Shown: in pieces, positions 10,930-21,350 of the stretch
Position numbering within the stretch: position 1 is the stretch's first letter
How the letters are laid out: the number at the start of each line of letters is the position of its first letter
From: Portulaca oleracea
Lineage: Eukaryota; Streptophyta; Magnoliopsida; Caryophyllales; Portulacaceae
Length of the DNA stretch: 64,000 nt
Direction: 5' to 3'
NCBI GenBank assembly: GCA_029582165.1
Contig: CM055868.1
Location: 8,073,501 to 8,137,500 of the forward strand
Translations under genes and position numbers: made by a program
The notes under the pieces: model-generated
Seen by the model: the letters and a program-made list of their open reading frames with translations, nothing else
The model's database searches: none
What the model was told of the DNA's origin: nothing

Positions 10930-11473
10930 GTTTGCATTTCAGAATTCAAAGTACAGGGGGTAATTTATTTTCTAGATCATTGGTTTTCAACATTAACTTT
11001 TTGCACTCTAAAGTTTATGGGGTGAATAAAAAATGACCTTAAAGTTTGTTGGCTGAAAAAAAGGTCCATGTCCCGTTCTTTTTTCTTCTTATGTTTGAAT
11101 TTATCTTCTGATTAGCGCTAAACTTAAGAATCGGACTAAGGTTAAAATTGATATTGAGGCTAGAATATACCTCTCTTTTGGAGCTACTAAAACTCTGGGT
11201 ACTTAGTAGTCTAAGTCGCTCCAACATTAATACAAAAGAGGTGTATTATAGCCCTAATATCAGTTTTAACTTTAGTGCTTAAATTTGGCATCAACCGGGA
11301 GAGAAAATCAAACATGGGAAGAAAAAAAAACTACAGACAAACATTTTTTTTCAACTCACAAATTTTAAGGTCATTTTTTATTCAGCTCATAAACTTTAGG
11401 ATCCAAAAACTTAACGTTGAAAACTAAGGGTCCGGAAATAAATATCCTATATTTCAGGGCCCAAAATGCAAAA
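10930..11473. mobile_element. Foldback element, family member 1 (second copy at 62659-63203)
   Basis: Most of the element is an imperfect palindrome. The left arm reads taaagtttatggggtgaata and the right arm, complemented, reads taaagtttatgagctgaata. A shorter inner inverted repeat surrounds the ctaaaactctgggtactta region. It closely matches 62659-63203. No ORF or known transposase is present, and the superfamily is uncertain. The ends are set by comparing the two copies. Confidence 0.65.
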
Positions 11474-11478
11474 TTATA

Positions 11479-11711
11479 TTCCCTCCGTTTTTTTAATTGT
11501 CACCTTGATAATTGTATTAAAAACTTTGACCGCTAATATTTTAATTTGTATAATGATTCATCATACAAAATTGATGTTGTTAGATTCGTTATAAAAGATA
11601 CTATTAGAAAAGTATAATATCGTAGATCTTTATAAAAGTATTATGTGTGAAATTATTGATTAAAAACGGACCTCAAAAAACATGAAACATAAATAAAAAA
11701 AACGGAGGGAG
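11479..11711. mobile_element. Stowaway-like MITE
   Basis: Ends ttccctccgttttttt and aaaaaacggagggag lie between TA dinucleotides (11477-11478, 11712-11713). The interior closely resembles the MITE at 59064-59299 (shared gattcatcata and aaaacggacctcaaaaa), so the two are the same subfamily. Confidence 0.85.
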
Positions 11712-11861
11712 TATATTGGAAGGGACATTTTTGTACATTTGTCTATTTGTACTCTAATGTCTATAAATTTAAGTGTCCTAACAATTGCTAAATGAATGAA
11801 TGAAATGAATTAATGAATGAATGAGAGTTGGTGGCCGGACTATGTACGCTATTTTCATTTA

Positions 11862-12087
11862 TGGTGTGTTTGGTTGTTTCCCGGGAAAGACTTTCCCAAG
11901 AAAAACTTTCTCGGGAAAGACTTTCCCTAGCCTCCCCTTGGGAAACTTTTGACTGAGTTTGTGAGGGAAATTATGGGTCCCACATCAAAACTTTCCCAGG
12001 AAAGTTTCTCAACCAAACATAGGAAAGTTTTTCAACTTGGAAAAGTTGAGAAACTTTCCCGAGAAAGTTTCTCAACCAAACGTCCCC
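11862..12087. mobile_element. Tourist-like MITE, TTA duplication
   Basis: Inverted ends tggtgtgtttggttg and caaccaaacgtcccc are flanked by TTA (11859-11861, 12088-12090), the target preference of PIF/Harbinger elements. The interior repeats gggaaagttttc-type units in both orientations. Confidence 0.78.
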
Positions 12088-12193
12088 TTAATTTCTTTGT
12101 TTTAATTTCCACCATGATGTGCCGGTCTACTCACTCTGATGAACATATAATATTCCTTCTTCCCATTTTATCACATCTTGATTACGTGACAAC

Positions 12194-12602
12194 TAGAGCA
12201 CCCGTAATGGTGAGTTTGAGTTTAACTAATTGTATGACGTGAAATCTGTGGACCCATATAAAGAGAGTCAAAATTTAACCTTTTATTTAGCTAGCTTTCC
12301 AATGGTGAGAATGAGTTTGTCTCATATTAATTAAAAAAAAGTAAATGAGTCCCACTTAAGAATATAATTAATTTGGTTATATTGATAAAAAATGAAGTGG
12401 AGGAGGAGGGAGAAAAACATATAATTAAAATATTAACATTCTAAACTCGCTTTAAAACTCGTCTCGCGAGACTGAAAGCGAGATTCTCGCGAGACGAGTC
12501 TCATTCTCACCACTGAAATGTTCTACACGACCTCATTCCATTCTCGTTTCATGTCACGTCAGCAGTGAGTCAAATTAAAACTCATCATTGCAGATGCTCT
12601 TA
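12194..12602. mobile_element. MITE with agagcayc-gtaatg ends
   Basis: The left end agagcacccgtaatggtgag is mirrored by the right end ctcatcattgcagatgctct. The interior contains a short palindrome, tctcgcgagac, repeated at about 12459-12503. The target duplication and superfamily could not be fixed. Confidence 0.65.
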
Positions 12603-13199
12603 TAATGGGAATTGAAGGAGGGAACATGCAAGTAGTCAGTAGTGAATGATATTTATAACGGGGAAGGAGGGAGTACACGACTAGTCAAGGGATGTCATTG
12701 TCCTTGGTCATTTGAAAATACATATAATTGTCACGAAAATGATAAACATCTTGACACATGATGACTCTTAACCATATTACATTTCTTTTAAATTACAAAT
12801 AAATTGTGATGTAAGTGTATTTAAATCATTCTAACGGTATGTTTCATTATTTTTAGAGTTACTACAACTTATAAACAATTTAAAAATAATTATTTGTTTA
12901 TATTTATTTCATTAATATAAACCTATGTATAAAATGTGGATTTTTTACTGTGATGGATAAAATTAGACTATTATTATATTTTTTCACCTAACTAATAAGT
13001 ATTATATTATTATAATTGATAAATACATATAATTATTAAAGAAAATATTAATAAAAGTTATAAAAATATGAAATATGAATAATTCAAGATGGTTAAGAAC
13101 CATCTTGACTCTTGAGTCAAAATGGTTATCATGGTTTTGATTGTCATTGTTATTATACAAAGCAAATAATACGCCAACCATTACGTTGTCCATGTTATC
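12603..13199. other. Upstream region of the COMT-like gene
   Basis: AT-rich sequence with no coding potential. It presumably holds the promoter-distal regulatory DNA of the gene at 13344. The motif ccaacca at 13174-13180 resembles the core of MYB-bound AC elements found in phenylpropanoid promoters. A single short match is weak evidence. Confidence 0.4.
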
Positions 13200-13207
13200 T
13201 ATATAAA
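13200..13207 (+). promoter_or_regulatory. TATA box of the COMT-like gene
   Basis: The octamer tatataaa lies 136 bases upstream of the ATG. That would place transcription start near 13230-13240 and leave a 5'UTR of roughly 110 bases containing the TC tract. The position is right, but no experimental start is available. Confidence 0.65.
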
Positions 13208-13268
13208 CACCTTACTTCTTCCTCCTCACTTCATACACTCTCATCTCTCTCTACTTCTCTTCTCATTT

Positions 13269-13270
<2 letters not shown>

Positions 13271-13327
<57 letters not shown>
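13271..13327 (+). repeat. (TC)n microsatellite in the 5'UTR
   Basis: A pure 57-base TC run ends 16 bases before the start codon. Pyrimidine tracts downstream of the TATA box are common in plant leaders and can affect transcription or translation. A tract this long should be length-polymorphic. No further function can be read from it. Confidence 0.9.
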
Positions 13328-13328
<1 letters not shown>

Positions 13329-13343
13329 AAAACATACATAAAA

Positions 13344-15935
13344 ATGGCCCCAACCATGACAATCCATGAAGAGAACACGAAGAAGAACATCGTGATTGAC
13401 GAAGACAAGGCATGGACATCCGCAATGCTTCTCTCAACGAGCTCGGCTCAATCCATGGTCCTCAAAACCATAATCGAGCTCGACGTCCTCGAGATCATCA
13501 AGCGAGCCGGGCCGGGCTCCCAGCTCTCTCCCATCGAGATCGCGGCCCAGTTGCCCACCAAGAACCCGGAGGCCCCGTCGATGCTGGACCGCATGCTCCG
13601 GCTTCTGGCCAGCTACTCGGTCCTAACATGCTCCCTTCGGATCCACCCCGATGGCCGGGTCGAGCGGCTCTATGGGCTCGCACCGGTGTGCCACTTCTTG
13701 ACCAAGGACGACGAGGGGCTGTCCTTGGTGGGTCATGCTCTCTTTCAGCAAGACAAGGTCGTCGTCGAGTGCTGGTAACTAGTCTCTCCTTCTCATTTTA
13801 TCTGCCATATGGTGAATTTTTCACCCCCTTATAGTGTTCTTATTCAACGATAGAGTCTTTTATGTAACACTCTATTCAAAGTTACAATATTATATTTTTT
13901 CTAATATAATTTTTCATGAAACGATAGTAATTTCATATAATAGATCCTTATATGAATATAATTATTAAAATTTGATGGATAATGGATTTAAATACTAAAA
14001 TGATTGATAAAATGAAAGGGATAATGTGGATTAATTTTTCCTCTTAGGGCCTATGAAATTCATGGATAAATAAAATTTATCAGTTTTTACTTCAATTTAC
14101 CAAAATTTACCAAGATAAATTTGACAAAAATTAATAAAAGTTAACAAAAGTTACAAAAAAGTTACTAAAACTTACCAAAATTTAACTTTTAACCGTATGC
14201 TTTCTTCTCGTAAATTTTACACCCCCTTAATTGTACAAATAATTTAAGATTTACATGTTTGATGATTTGCCTCAGGAATGAATTGAAAGGCGCAGTGTTA
14301 GAGGGAGGGATTCCATTTTATAGGATATATGGTATGTCACCGTATCAACACTTAGGAACTGATCCCAGATTGAAAGTTATCTTCAACAACCAATTGACTG
14401 AAATGTCAACCCTGGTTATGAAGAAGATTATTGAGACCTACAATGGTTTTGAGGGTATTTCTTCTTTGGTTGACATGGCTGGAAATAGAGGAGCTACCCT
14501 TAGTATGATTGTTTCCAAGTATCCTCACATTAAGGGTATTAACTTTGATTTGCCACATATTGTCGCTGACAGACCAATTTATCCTGGTAAGTAAACATAT
14601 TTTTAAGGGAAATTCCATTTGGTAGGCTTCAACTTTTGCCTATTCCAAATTGTCAACCACTTTTGAAAATATTCCAAGTGGTAGGCTTATTTTCAAAGTT
14701 ATTCCAAATGTTAGGCTTATTTTGAAAATTTTAAAAATTATTCCAAGTTTTCAAGCATTTTAAAAACTATCAATCTCAAAACCAACTCACTTGGAATAAT
14801 ATCTAAAGAGTTTGGCAACTAATAATACTTGTAAAAATCTTGAAAACTTGAAATAATTTTTAAAATTTTCAAAATAAGCCTACCATTTGGAATAATTTTC
14901 AAAATAAGCCTACCACTTGGAATAATTTAAAAAGTGGTCGACAACTTGGAATGGATGAAAGTTGAAGCCTGCCAAATGGAATTTCCCTATTTTTAATTAC
15001 TATTGTTTCTAGCTTTTGTGTAAAATTTATGGATGAAAAACAGTTAGGTAAAAGTTAAATTTTGATAATTTTTGGCAGTTTTGGTAAATTTTGGCAATTT
15101 TTGTCAAATTTACGTTAATAAATCAAAATTAAAAATTTCTTACTCTTTAACTTTAGTAATTTTTGGTAAATTAAACTGGTAAATTTTGATAAATTGCATT
15201 TACCCTACAATTTGACAGACCCCAACGGTGTGTAAAATTCTTGGATAAAAAGCAATTTGGTAAAAGTTAAATTTTGGTAATTTTAGGCAAATTTACGTTA
15301 ATGTATCAAAATTTAAAATTTTATTTTTTTTAATTTTGATAATTTTTGATAAATTTAAACAAAAACTGGTAAATTTTGATAAATTGAATTTACCCATGAA
15401 TTTAAATCTAACAAAAGAATAACACTCTAACTATAAACCTTGAATGATTCTCAGGAATTACGCATGTTGGAGGGGATATGTTTGTGAGCGTACCAAATGC
15501 AGATGCTATCTTTATCAAGGTGAATTTCAAACTTTTTGACCTCTTTTCACTCTTCACCTGCTAAATATAATGCATCCTAGCTATTTACTTAAATTAAGCA
15601 TGGTATTTATGTTTATGAATTGAATACAACAGAGTGTGTTCCACAACTGGGATGATGAACATTGCTTGAAGTTTATGAAGAACTGCTATGCTGCGTTGCC
15701 GAACAACGGCAAGGTGATTGCATGCGAATACATTCTTCCTGTGATGCCTGAGACCGATGATATTGCAAGGACGGCCTATCAGTTTGATGTATTTATGATG
15801 ATCGGCCCCAACGGAAAGGAAAGAACTGCGGCGGAATTTGAAGCCTTGGGCAAGGCTGCAGGATTTGAAGATTTTAAGATTGTATCTTCATCTATTTATG
15901 ACTTCAGGCTCATGGAGTTTCTCAAGAAAAATTAA
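13344..15935 (+). CDS. COMT-like class II plant O-methyltransferase, 4 exons, 369 aa
   Basis: Exons are 13344-13774, 14276-14586, 15455-15519 and 15633-15935; all introns are GT-AG and the joined frame is open for 369 residues, normal for the family. Caffeic acid O-methyltransferases are cytosolic dimers that move a methyl group from S-adenosylmethionine (SAM) to a phenolic hydroxyl. Residues 1-110 form the dimerisation region ([19 protein letters not shown]). The core holds NFDLPHI (233-239), GGDMF (253-257) and Lys269, which match SAM contacts. The catalytic base is His273 in FHNWDDEHC, with Glu301 and Glu332 as the partner acids. Two oddities: motif I reads [10 protein letters not shown] (208-217), where the family has LVDVGGGTGA, and the residue after the catalytic His is Asn, not Asp. 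Exon 1 is far more GC-rich than exons 2-4. The start is the first ATG after the TC-rich leader. The substrate cannot be assigned. Confidence 0.93.
14047..14226. mobile_element. Tourist-like MITE in COMT intron 1
   Basis: The ends gggcctatgaaattcatgg and taaattttacaccccc are flanked by TTA (14044-14046, 14227-14229). The interior is a string of ttaccaaaa/ttaacaaaa units. Related sequences occur at 15015-15405 and 61061-61279. It ends about 50 bases before the intron acceptor. Confidence 0.72.
14607..14987. mobile_element. MULE-type foldback element in COMT intron 2, perfect 9-bp TSD
   Basis: A near-palindromic 381-bp element begins gggaaattccatttggtagg and ends in its complement. It is flanked by tatttttaa at 14598-14606 and 14988-14996. 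The equivalent intron of pseudogene copy C (about 20967-20975) has a single tatttttaa and no element, an empty site that confirms the insertion. It starts 20 bases inside the intron, leaving the donor intact. Confidence 0.9.
15015..15405. mobile_element. Two adjacent MITE copies in COMT intron 2
   Basis: Two related units, about 15015-15220 and 15227-15405, each begin gtgtaaaattyttggat-like and end near ttaccc-caatttga or ttacccatgaattt. They share strings such as aaaagttaaattttg and actggtaaattttgataaat. They belong to the family at 14047-14226 and 61061-61279. They are absent from intron 2 of copy C. Confidence 0.6.
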
Positions 15936-15962
15936 GTTGTTTCATTCTTTATCAATCCTCTG

Positions 15963-16021
15963 AATAAAGAGGCATGAGTCATGTTGTGCTTTTCATTGGT
16001 TGATGCACATCGAGTAATAAA
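15963..16021 (+). terminator. Polyadenylation signals of the COMT-like gene
   Basis: Two aataaa hexamers, at 15963-15968 and 16016-16021, lie 28 and 81 bases after the stop codon. A T-rich stretch follows. The matching 3'UTR survives in pseudogene copy C (38745-38830). Confidence 0.65.
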
Positions 16022-16571
16022 GTTTTTGCAATTTTCTTATCATACTGGTGTAGTTATTATGTACATGTCTTGCTACCTACTACATAGAGAAAAAAAGGGA
16101 AAAGAATTTTCTTTTTCTGACACCCAAAAGGCAAAGTTCATGCATATTTAGTCAGTCAATAACAATGCGCTTTGTGATTAGGCATTACGAAATAAGTAGT
16201 CTTGTTCAAGATACTGGAAAATACTTAATCATTCAATATGATCAATCACTTTCAATAAATCATTGATATCATACAGTCTTAGACAGATGAGAGCATATTA
16301 CTCGCAATTTGTATGCGTAACATTTTCAATAAGGTTCATACATCAAATCATGTGAATATCTAAGAAATAATAACATCACATGAGGTTTCATATTAATCCA
16401 TAATTATGTACAAATCAACATGATAGTATTTCCGTGAACCCAATAATCAATACTATATTTGATCATCATGCATATAATTAAATTTCTAGAAAGATGTCAA
16501 ATTCATAATGTGCAACCTAGTTTCCCCCAAACAGATCTTCATGATTAAATAAAGTTCACAGTTAACACTTA
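16022..16571. other. Non-coding downstream flank of the gene
   Basis: The first 120 bases (to about 16140) correspond to sequence at 38780-38825 in copy C (agaattttctttt, caaaaggcaaa), so the duplicated unit extends past the 3'UTR. The remainder is AT-rich, with nothing recognisable. Confidence 0.5.
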
Positions 16572-16827
16572 GGGTCCGTTTGGACTTAGGAAAACAGGAT
16601 GGAAAAACAATCTCGTGGAAAAAAAAATTAGGACGAAAAAAAATTTGGGGTACAGTAAATTTCTTTCTCTTGTTTGGTTTAAGTAAAATTTTGAAGGAAA
16701 AAAATTGATTTTCTATTAAACTTTCTTTTCCTTGTTTGGTTTGAGGAAAAATACATGGAAGAATAAAATTTGCATGAAAACTTGTAAATGTCAAGCTTCA
16801 TTTTTGTATATCATATGATGTGATTGG

Positions 16828-16875
<48 letters not shown>

Positions 16876-17106
16876 AGAGATGAGAGAGAGATGAAGAAGG
16901 GAGAGGTTGACTTGTAGATCCAAAATTTTTCTCTCAACTTTCCTTTCATTTTTGAAGAGAATTTTTTGTTCTTTGTTTCCCCAAATTATCCATGTAGTTT
17001 TCCAACTATTTTTTTCCATTCATTTTTATTCAATCCAAACAAAGAAAAAATTCTCATTTTCCAAATTATTTTTTTTCCTATTGTTTTTCTAGGTCCAAAC
17101 GGACCC
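16572..17106. mobile_element. Tourist-like MITE with (AG)n microsatellite, TTA duplication
   Basis: The ends gggtccgtttggacttagg and ctaggtccaaacggaccc are near-perfect complements, flanked by TTA at 16569-16571 and 17107-17109. A 42-base AG run lies inside (16831-16872). The TIR sequence and TTA target fit PIF/Harbinger-derived MITEs. Confidence 0.88.
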
Positions 17107-17109
17107 TTA

Positions 17110-17690
17110 AATTACCAAAGTTAGAATAATTTAATTGTCCTAGACAAAGTTCAACGCCAATAAAAAAAGGGAATATGCAAAATACAACAATTGCTTAAGT
17201 CTTTGAACAATGTTAACAGGGAGATCTAAGAAGTAGCGACTTGAAATAACGTGCACAACATAAACACAATAATCACTTACTATCAAAAGTTTATAAAATA
17301 ATATCTTGTGCTTTTTGATTAAGTTTGATAAGGTTCAACAATATATTATGACGTACAACAGGTACGTGCCGTTTTCATTTCCTCGTTAATAATACATTTC
17401 TCACTTTTGTATCATTCATGCTTTTTGATTCCGTATTCTTACTTCTGGTAGGGATATCACCTTTAAAAGATTAGCATGACTACGACCACGACTATGCCGA
17501 ATGTCACGGCTACTGGCGTGACCTTTGTTTTGCTCATAATTATTGATTTATATCCAGTTACATTCACTTCAGGGAATGTGACAAAACCATTTGGGGGTAT
17601 CCCATACATAGGTCATTATTAATAAAATTATGTACATTTCTCATCTAAACATTAAACTCCACATTTGTAGCAATATGCTAAATTTACTGA
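17110..17690. other. Unassigned non-coding DNA
   Basis: AT-rich sequence with no coding potential and no terminal repeats that I could pair. Confidence 0.4.
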
Positions 17691-20600
17691 CGATATAAAC
17701 TTTATCAACCTCAAGTATTGAATCCTATGGGATCGGCTCACCTTTGGTTCGTCTATGGCCATCGGCTCACTTCAAGCCGCCCTCTCCTCTCCTCAAATCA
17801 AACCCGATTTCAATGTCCATTTCATGGTGGATACAGGTCCTTGGAGAGTCAATATAGTCATCAAGGAGAGCGATGTTTCATTCTATGAAGACCCCGAGCC
17901 ATAGGTTGACATCTTGGGTGTTTATCAGACCATTCCCGAGCCTTCTAAGGGGCTCCGGGACCATCGGTAAGAATAACGAGGCGAAATCAACCTCAAAAGC
18001 TAAAAAAGGGGCATGCCTTCACTCTTTCAACCATAACTCCTTCAATACAACTTCGATGGATTTCAAATTTTGGGAGCTTAAAGTAGACACGGAGAGATTT
18101 CCATCGATATATTATGGGACCAAAACAGAGTTCGGATGAAGAAGTTATGAGAGTTTGAAATCGACATAAAATTGCCCAGAAAGGTCGCGTCCGCGACGCC
18201 TATGGTCGCGCCCGCGACGTTCTAGCTCTCCAGAACAGTTGCGCCCGCGGCCTCCTTCTGTTCCAGTGCCCTCTTTCGCAAGAAAAGTCGTAGCGCCCAC
18301 GACGACCCTATTTCGGGCCTAAGTTTCGCTTTTCCCCCCCTTTTATAAATACCCTAATGTTATATTTTGTAAGGGACCTTTTTGATGAATGTTTAGGAAT
18401 TAGACTCAAGAAAAATCCTCTCAATTGGAGAGTTGTAATTGTGGGTTTTCAAATCCTAATCAATGAAATTTAATCCTTTGGGTGGAAATTGCTAGGTGAT
18501 TTCTCTTCTTTGTGAGTGGGTGTGTTTCCTCCACTCTTGGTGAGATTTCTTGGGTGTTTCAAGACTCTTTGCTTGTGGAAGGTCTTTGTGCAAGTGATTG
18601 AACATCTATTCGGTCATAGAAATTTGGGGTTTCTAAATAGTAGGGTTGTCGTATCCACAGGGATGGTGTGTTAGGTTTTTAGAAAATTAGTTCGGTAGGG
18701 TTTCAAATTGCGAAAAAGCAGTAAATAATAATAATAAAACTTAAACTAAACAGGAATTGAAAACAGTAATTACTAAAGCAAACATGAAGCGAGAATTAAA
18801 ATTTAACCTAATTTAACAAGAACGAAAAACTAAAACTAACGAAGAACTCATAATCAAGAAAGCAATAAATAACAATCTAAATTGCAGGGAAGAAGATTAT
18901 ACTACTGGCAATGCGAAATAACGAATTAACTAACTAAATTAAAGACTCGATGAAATTAAGGGAGTAGAGTATACGGACAGTCTTCTCTTCACTTTACCTC
19001 CCCTTGCTAGCATCACGAACTTTCCCGAACAAACAAAAAATGTGCGATTTGGATTACTAAGACTGCTCGAATCCTCACCTGAAGGGAGAATTCGAGGAAC
19101 CTTAATCTCCGCTTCACTAAAAAGTGGAATTTTTGTAGAACTAATACTAATGAAATTTAATTAGCGAGACAATGAATAAAAGTGAGAATGAAACAAGAAT
19201 TGAAAAGCTTGAATTGAATTGAAACTTGAAAGAAAAGTAAATTACAATCGAGGAATTGAGAGAAAAACTAAAGAAAGCTTAAAACTAAAATTAATCTAAA
19301 ACTAACCTAAATTAAAGAAAAACTAAAAACTAAGATTAAAAACTAAAAACTAAGTCCTCGTATAATGAGGTATCAATAGGTTTATATAGAAAGAACTAGG
19401 GAAGGGAAAAGAAAAATTAGAATAAACAATTTCAAAACCCTAGCGTAAAAATCGGCGGCGCCTCATAGACATGGACGCTGGCAGCGGATAAATCAGCGCT
19501 GACAGCGTCTCGTTTACGGATTTTTCTGCACAAACCGCTGGCCGCGGTTCGTTAGGCGGGAGTAGCGTCTGAGCGGTATCGTCCGAAGTCAGACGCTGGG
19601 CGTGGGCTAGGTAGTATCCCCTGGTGGGGGGTCTTCGACGCTACTGGGGCGCTAGGTGAACTAGTAACCCCTGGTGGGGGTGATTACCCCCTGGTCGGGG
19701 GTTGTGGTGTGCTGCACTTTTTCGCCCTTTCTTTCATTTTTCCCTTCCTTTCTTCATTTTTCCATGAATTTTGATAAAGACCTGTAAATCACACTAATTT
19801 TCCAATCAAGTGAAGAAATCACAACCAAAAATACTCAATTTATGGTCTTAATTCGGCTCAAAATGAGACCAAACAACACTCCCACACAAAGGTTTGCTCG
19901 CCCCGAGAAAACTAAAACAAGAAAGAAAATAAAACTAACTATCCTAACTCACTTTCGTAGGAATCACGGTTGCATTTAGCATATGCAACAAGCCCTTTAA
20001 ACCCCTTAACAGCCCAAGTGGACGAGGAAGGTCTCGTGAGGGTTTATAGCAACTATACCCACAAAAGCCAAAGAAAAAGAAAAGAAAAGGTAGACTCAGA
20101 TTAAAAAGGAAAAGATTCAAGAAAGAAAAAGGAAAAAGAAGAAATAAAAGAAATATAAAGGGTTAGCGTTAGGGTTACAAATCAATTAAACACCCCGTCA
20201 GGCTAACCAATCAAACATATCAATCCATCAAGCAAATACCCCATATCAATATGGAAGAGAACAAAATTAGTGTAAAATAGATAGAATGACGTTTTCGAAA
20301 TTAAGTAAAGGAACAAGTACTTTAGATGCGAAAAACCGCCAACAGACTTAAGATGAATGCGAATATGCGCGGTTGGTTATGGACGTAGGCCAGTCAAAAG
20401 AGCAAACCTCACTTTAGAATAAAAATTGAATGCTCAAATACTCAAATTTGAATGTGTATGTGGGTTTTTCTCATACTCAGACCAAAGAAACAACCTACCA
20501 TAGGCTTGGTAAGAATCTTGCTCTCCACTGCTAGTATGCAAATATACAAGTAACAATCAAGATGACTTTTTAGGGTTGTAATGAGGCTTAGGTTAGGGGA

Positions 20601-20756
20601 AAGGAGTGGTAATATTTGGGTATGAGTAGTTTAAAGAGCCATGCTTGGATTGATATTCAAAAAATATCACTCTCAACTCATCTACTTGCTAAATTTGAGC
20701 AAAGAACTCAATTCTCTCTCCTTAATATTGAACACCTCATCAAATTTTAGCATAAG
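17690..20756. mobile_element. LTR-retrotransposon-like non-coding sequence (truncated or LARD-like)
   Basis: Two styles of LTR-like sequence occur. At 17690-18600 a promoter-like stretch has ttttataaatacc near 18340, preceded by repeated gcgcccgcgacg motifs. At 18600-20756 the phrase gtcgtatccacagggat is followed by a long A-rich region. This resembles the gtcgatcccacagggact start of the solo LTR at 52917, a phrase frequent in plant Gypsy LTRs. The right edge abuts the broken exon 2 of COMT copy C at 20757, so this insertion or rearrangement removed exon 1 and the start of exon 2. Boundaries and TSD were not found. Confidence 0.5.
19617..19705. repeat. Short dispersed repeat cccctggtggggg
   Basis: Three close copies of cccctggtsggggg, each partly self-complementary, occur within 90 bases, interleaved with cgctactggggcgc. 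They could form small hairpins. They lie in the LTR-like region and have no known role. Confidence 0.6.
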
Positions 20757-20994
20757 CAATTGACCGAAATGTCATCCCTGGTTATGAAGAAGATTGTTGA
20801 GACCTACAAGGGTTTTGAGTGTATTTCTTCTTTGGTTGACATGGCTGGAAATAGAGGAGCAACACTCAGTATGATTGTTTCTAAGTATCCTCATATTAAG
20901 GGTATTAACTTTGACATACCACATATTGTCGCTGACAGACCAACTTATCCTGGTAAGTGAACATATTTTTAATTGGTATTATTCTAGATTTTAA

Positions 20995-21147
20995 GGCCCT
21001 ATTCTTTGGATTGGTTCAACTATTCAACAAACTTATCCAAATTTTACACAATTCCCTAAAAAAGCATCATAACTTATCTAAACCAATCCAATCCAATCCA
21101 ATTCAATCCATCCAAAGCTAATTTTAACCAATTCAAAGAACAGAGCC
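20995..21147. mobile_element. PIF/Harbinger-like MITE in intron 2 of COMT copy C
   Basis: The ends ggccctattctttggattgg and ccaattcaaagaacagagcc are complementary and flanked by TAA (20992-20994, 21148-21150). It is absent from the intact gene, so it inserted after the duplication. Confidence 0.82.
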
Positions 21148-21350
21148 TAAATCTAACAAAAGAATAACACTTTAATTATAAAACTTGAATGATTGTTAGG
21201 AATTACGCATGTTGAAGGGGATATGTTTTTGAGCGTACAAAATGTAGATGATATCTTTATCAAGGTGAGTTTCAAAATTTTGGACCTTTTTTTTTTTTTA
21301 CAAAGATAAGCGAAAGGAAAGACAGGCTACCGACGTCTTCTCACAAGAAA

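Noticed and set aside
17873..18139. 88-codon ORF at 17873-18139
   Set aside because: It lies in LTR-like sequence with no recognised domain and no supporting splice or promoter context.
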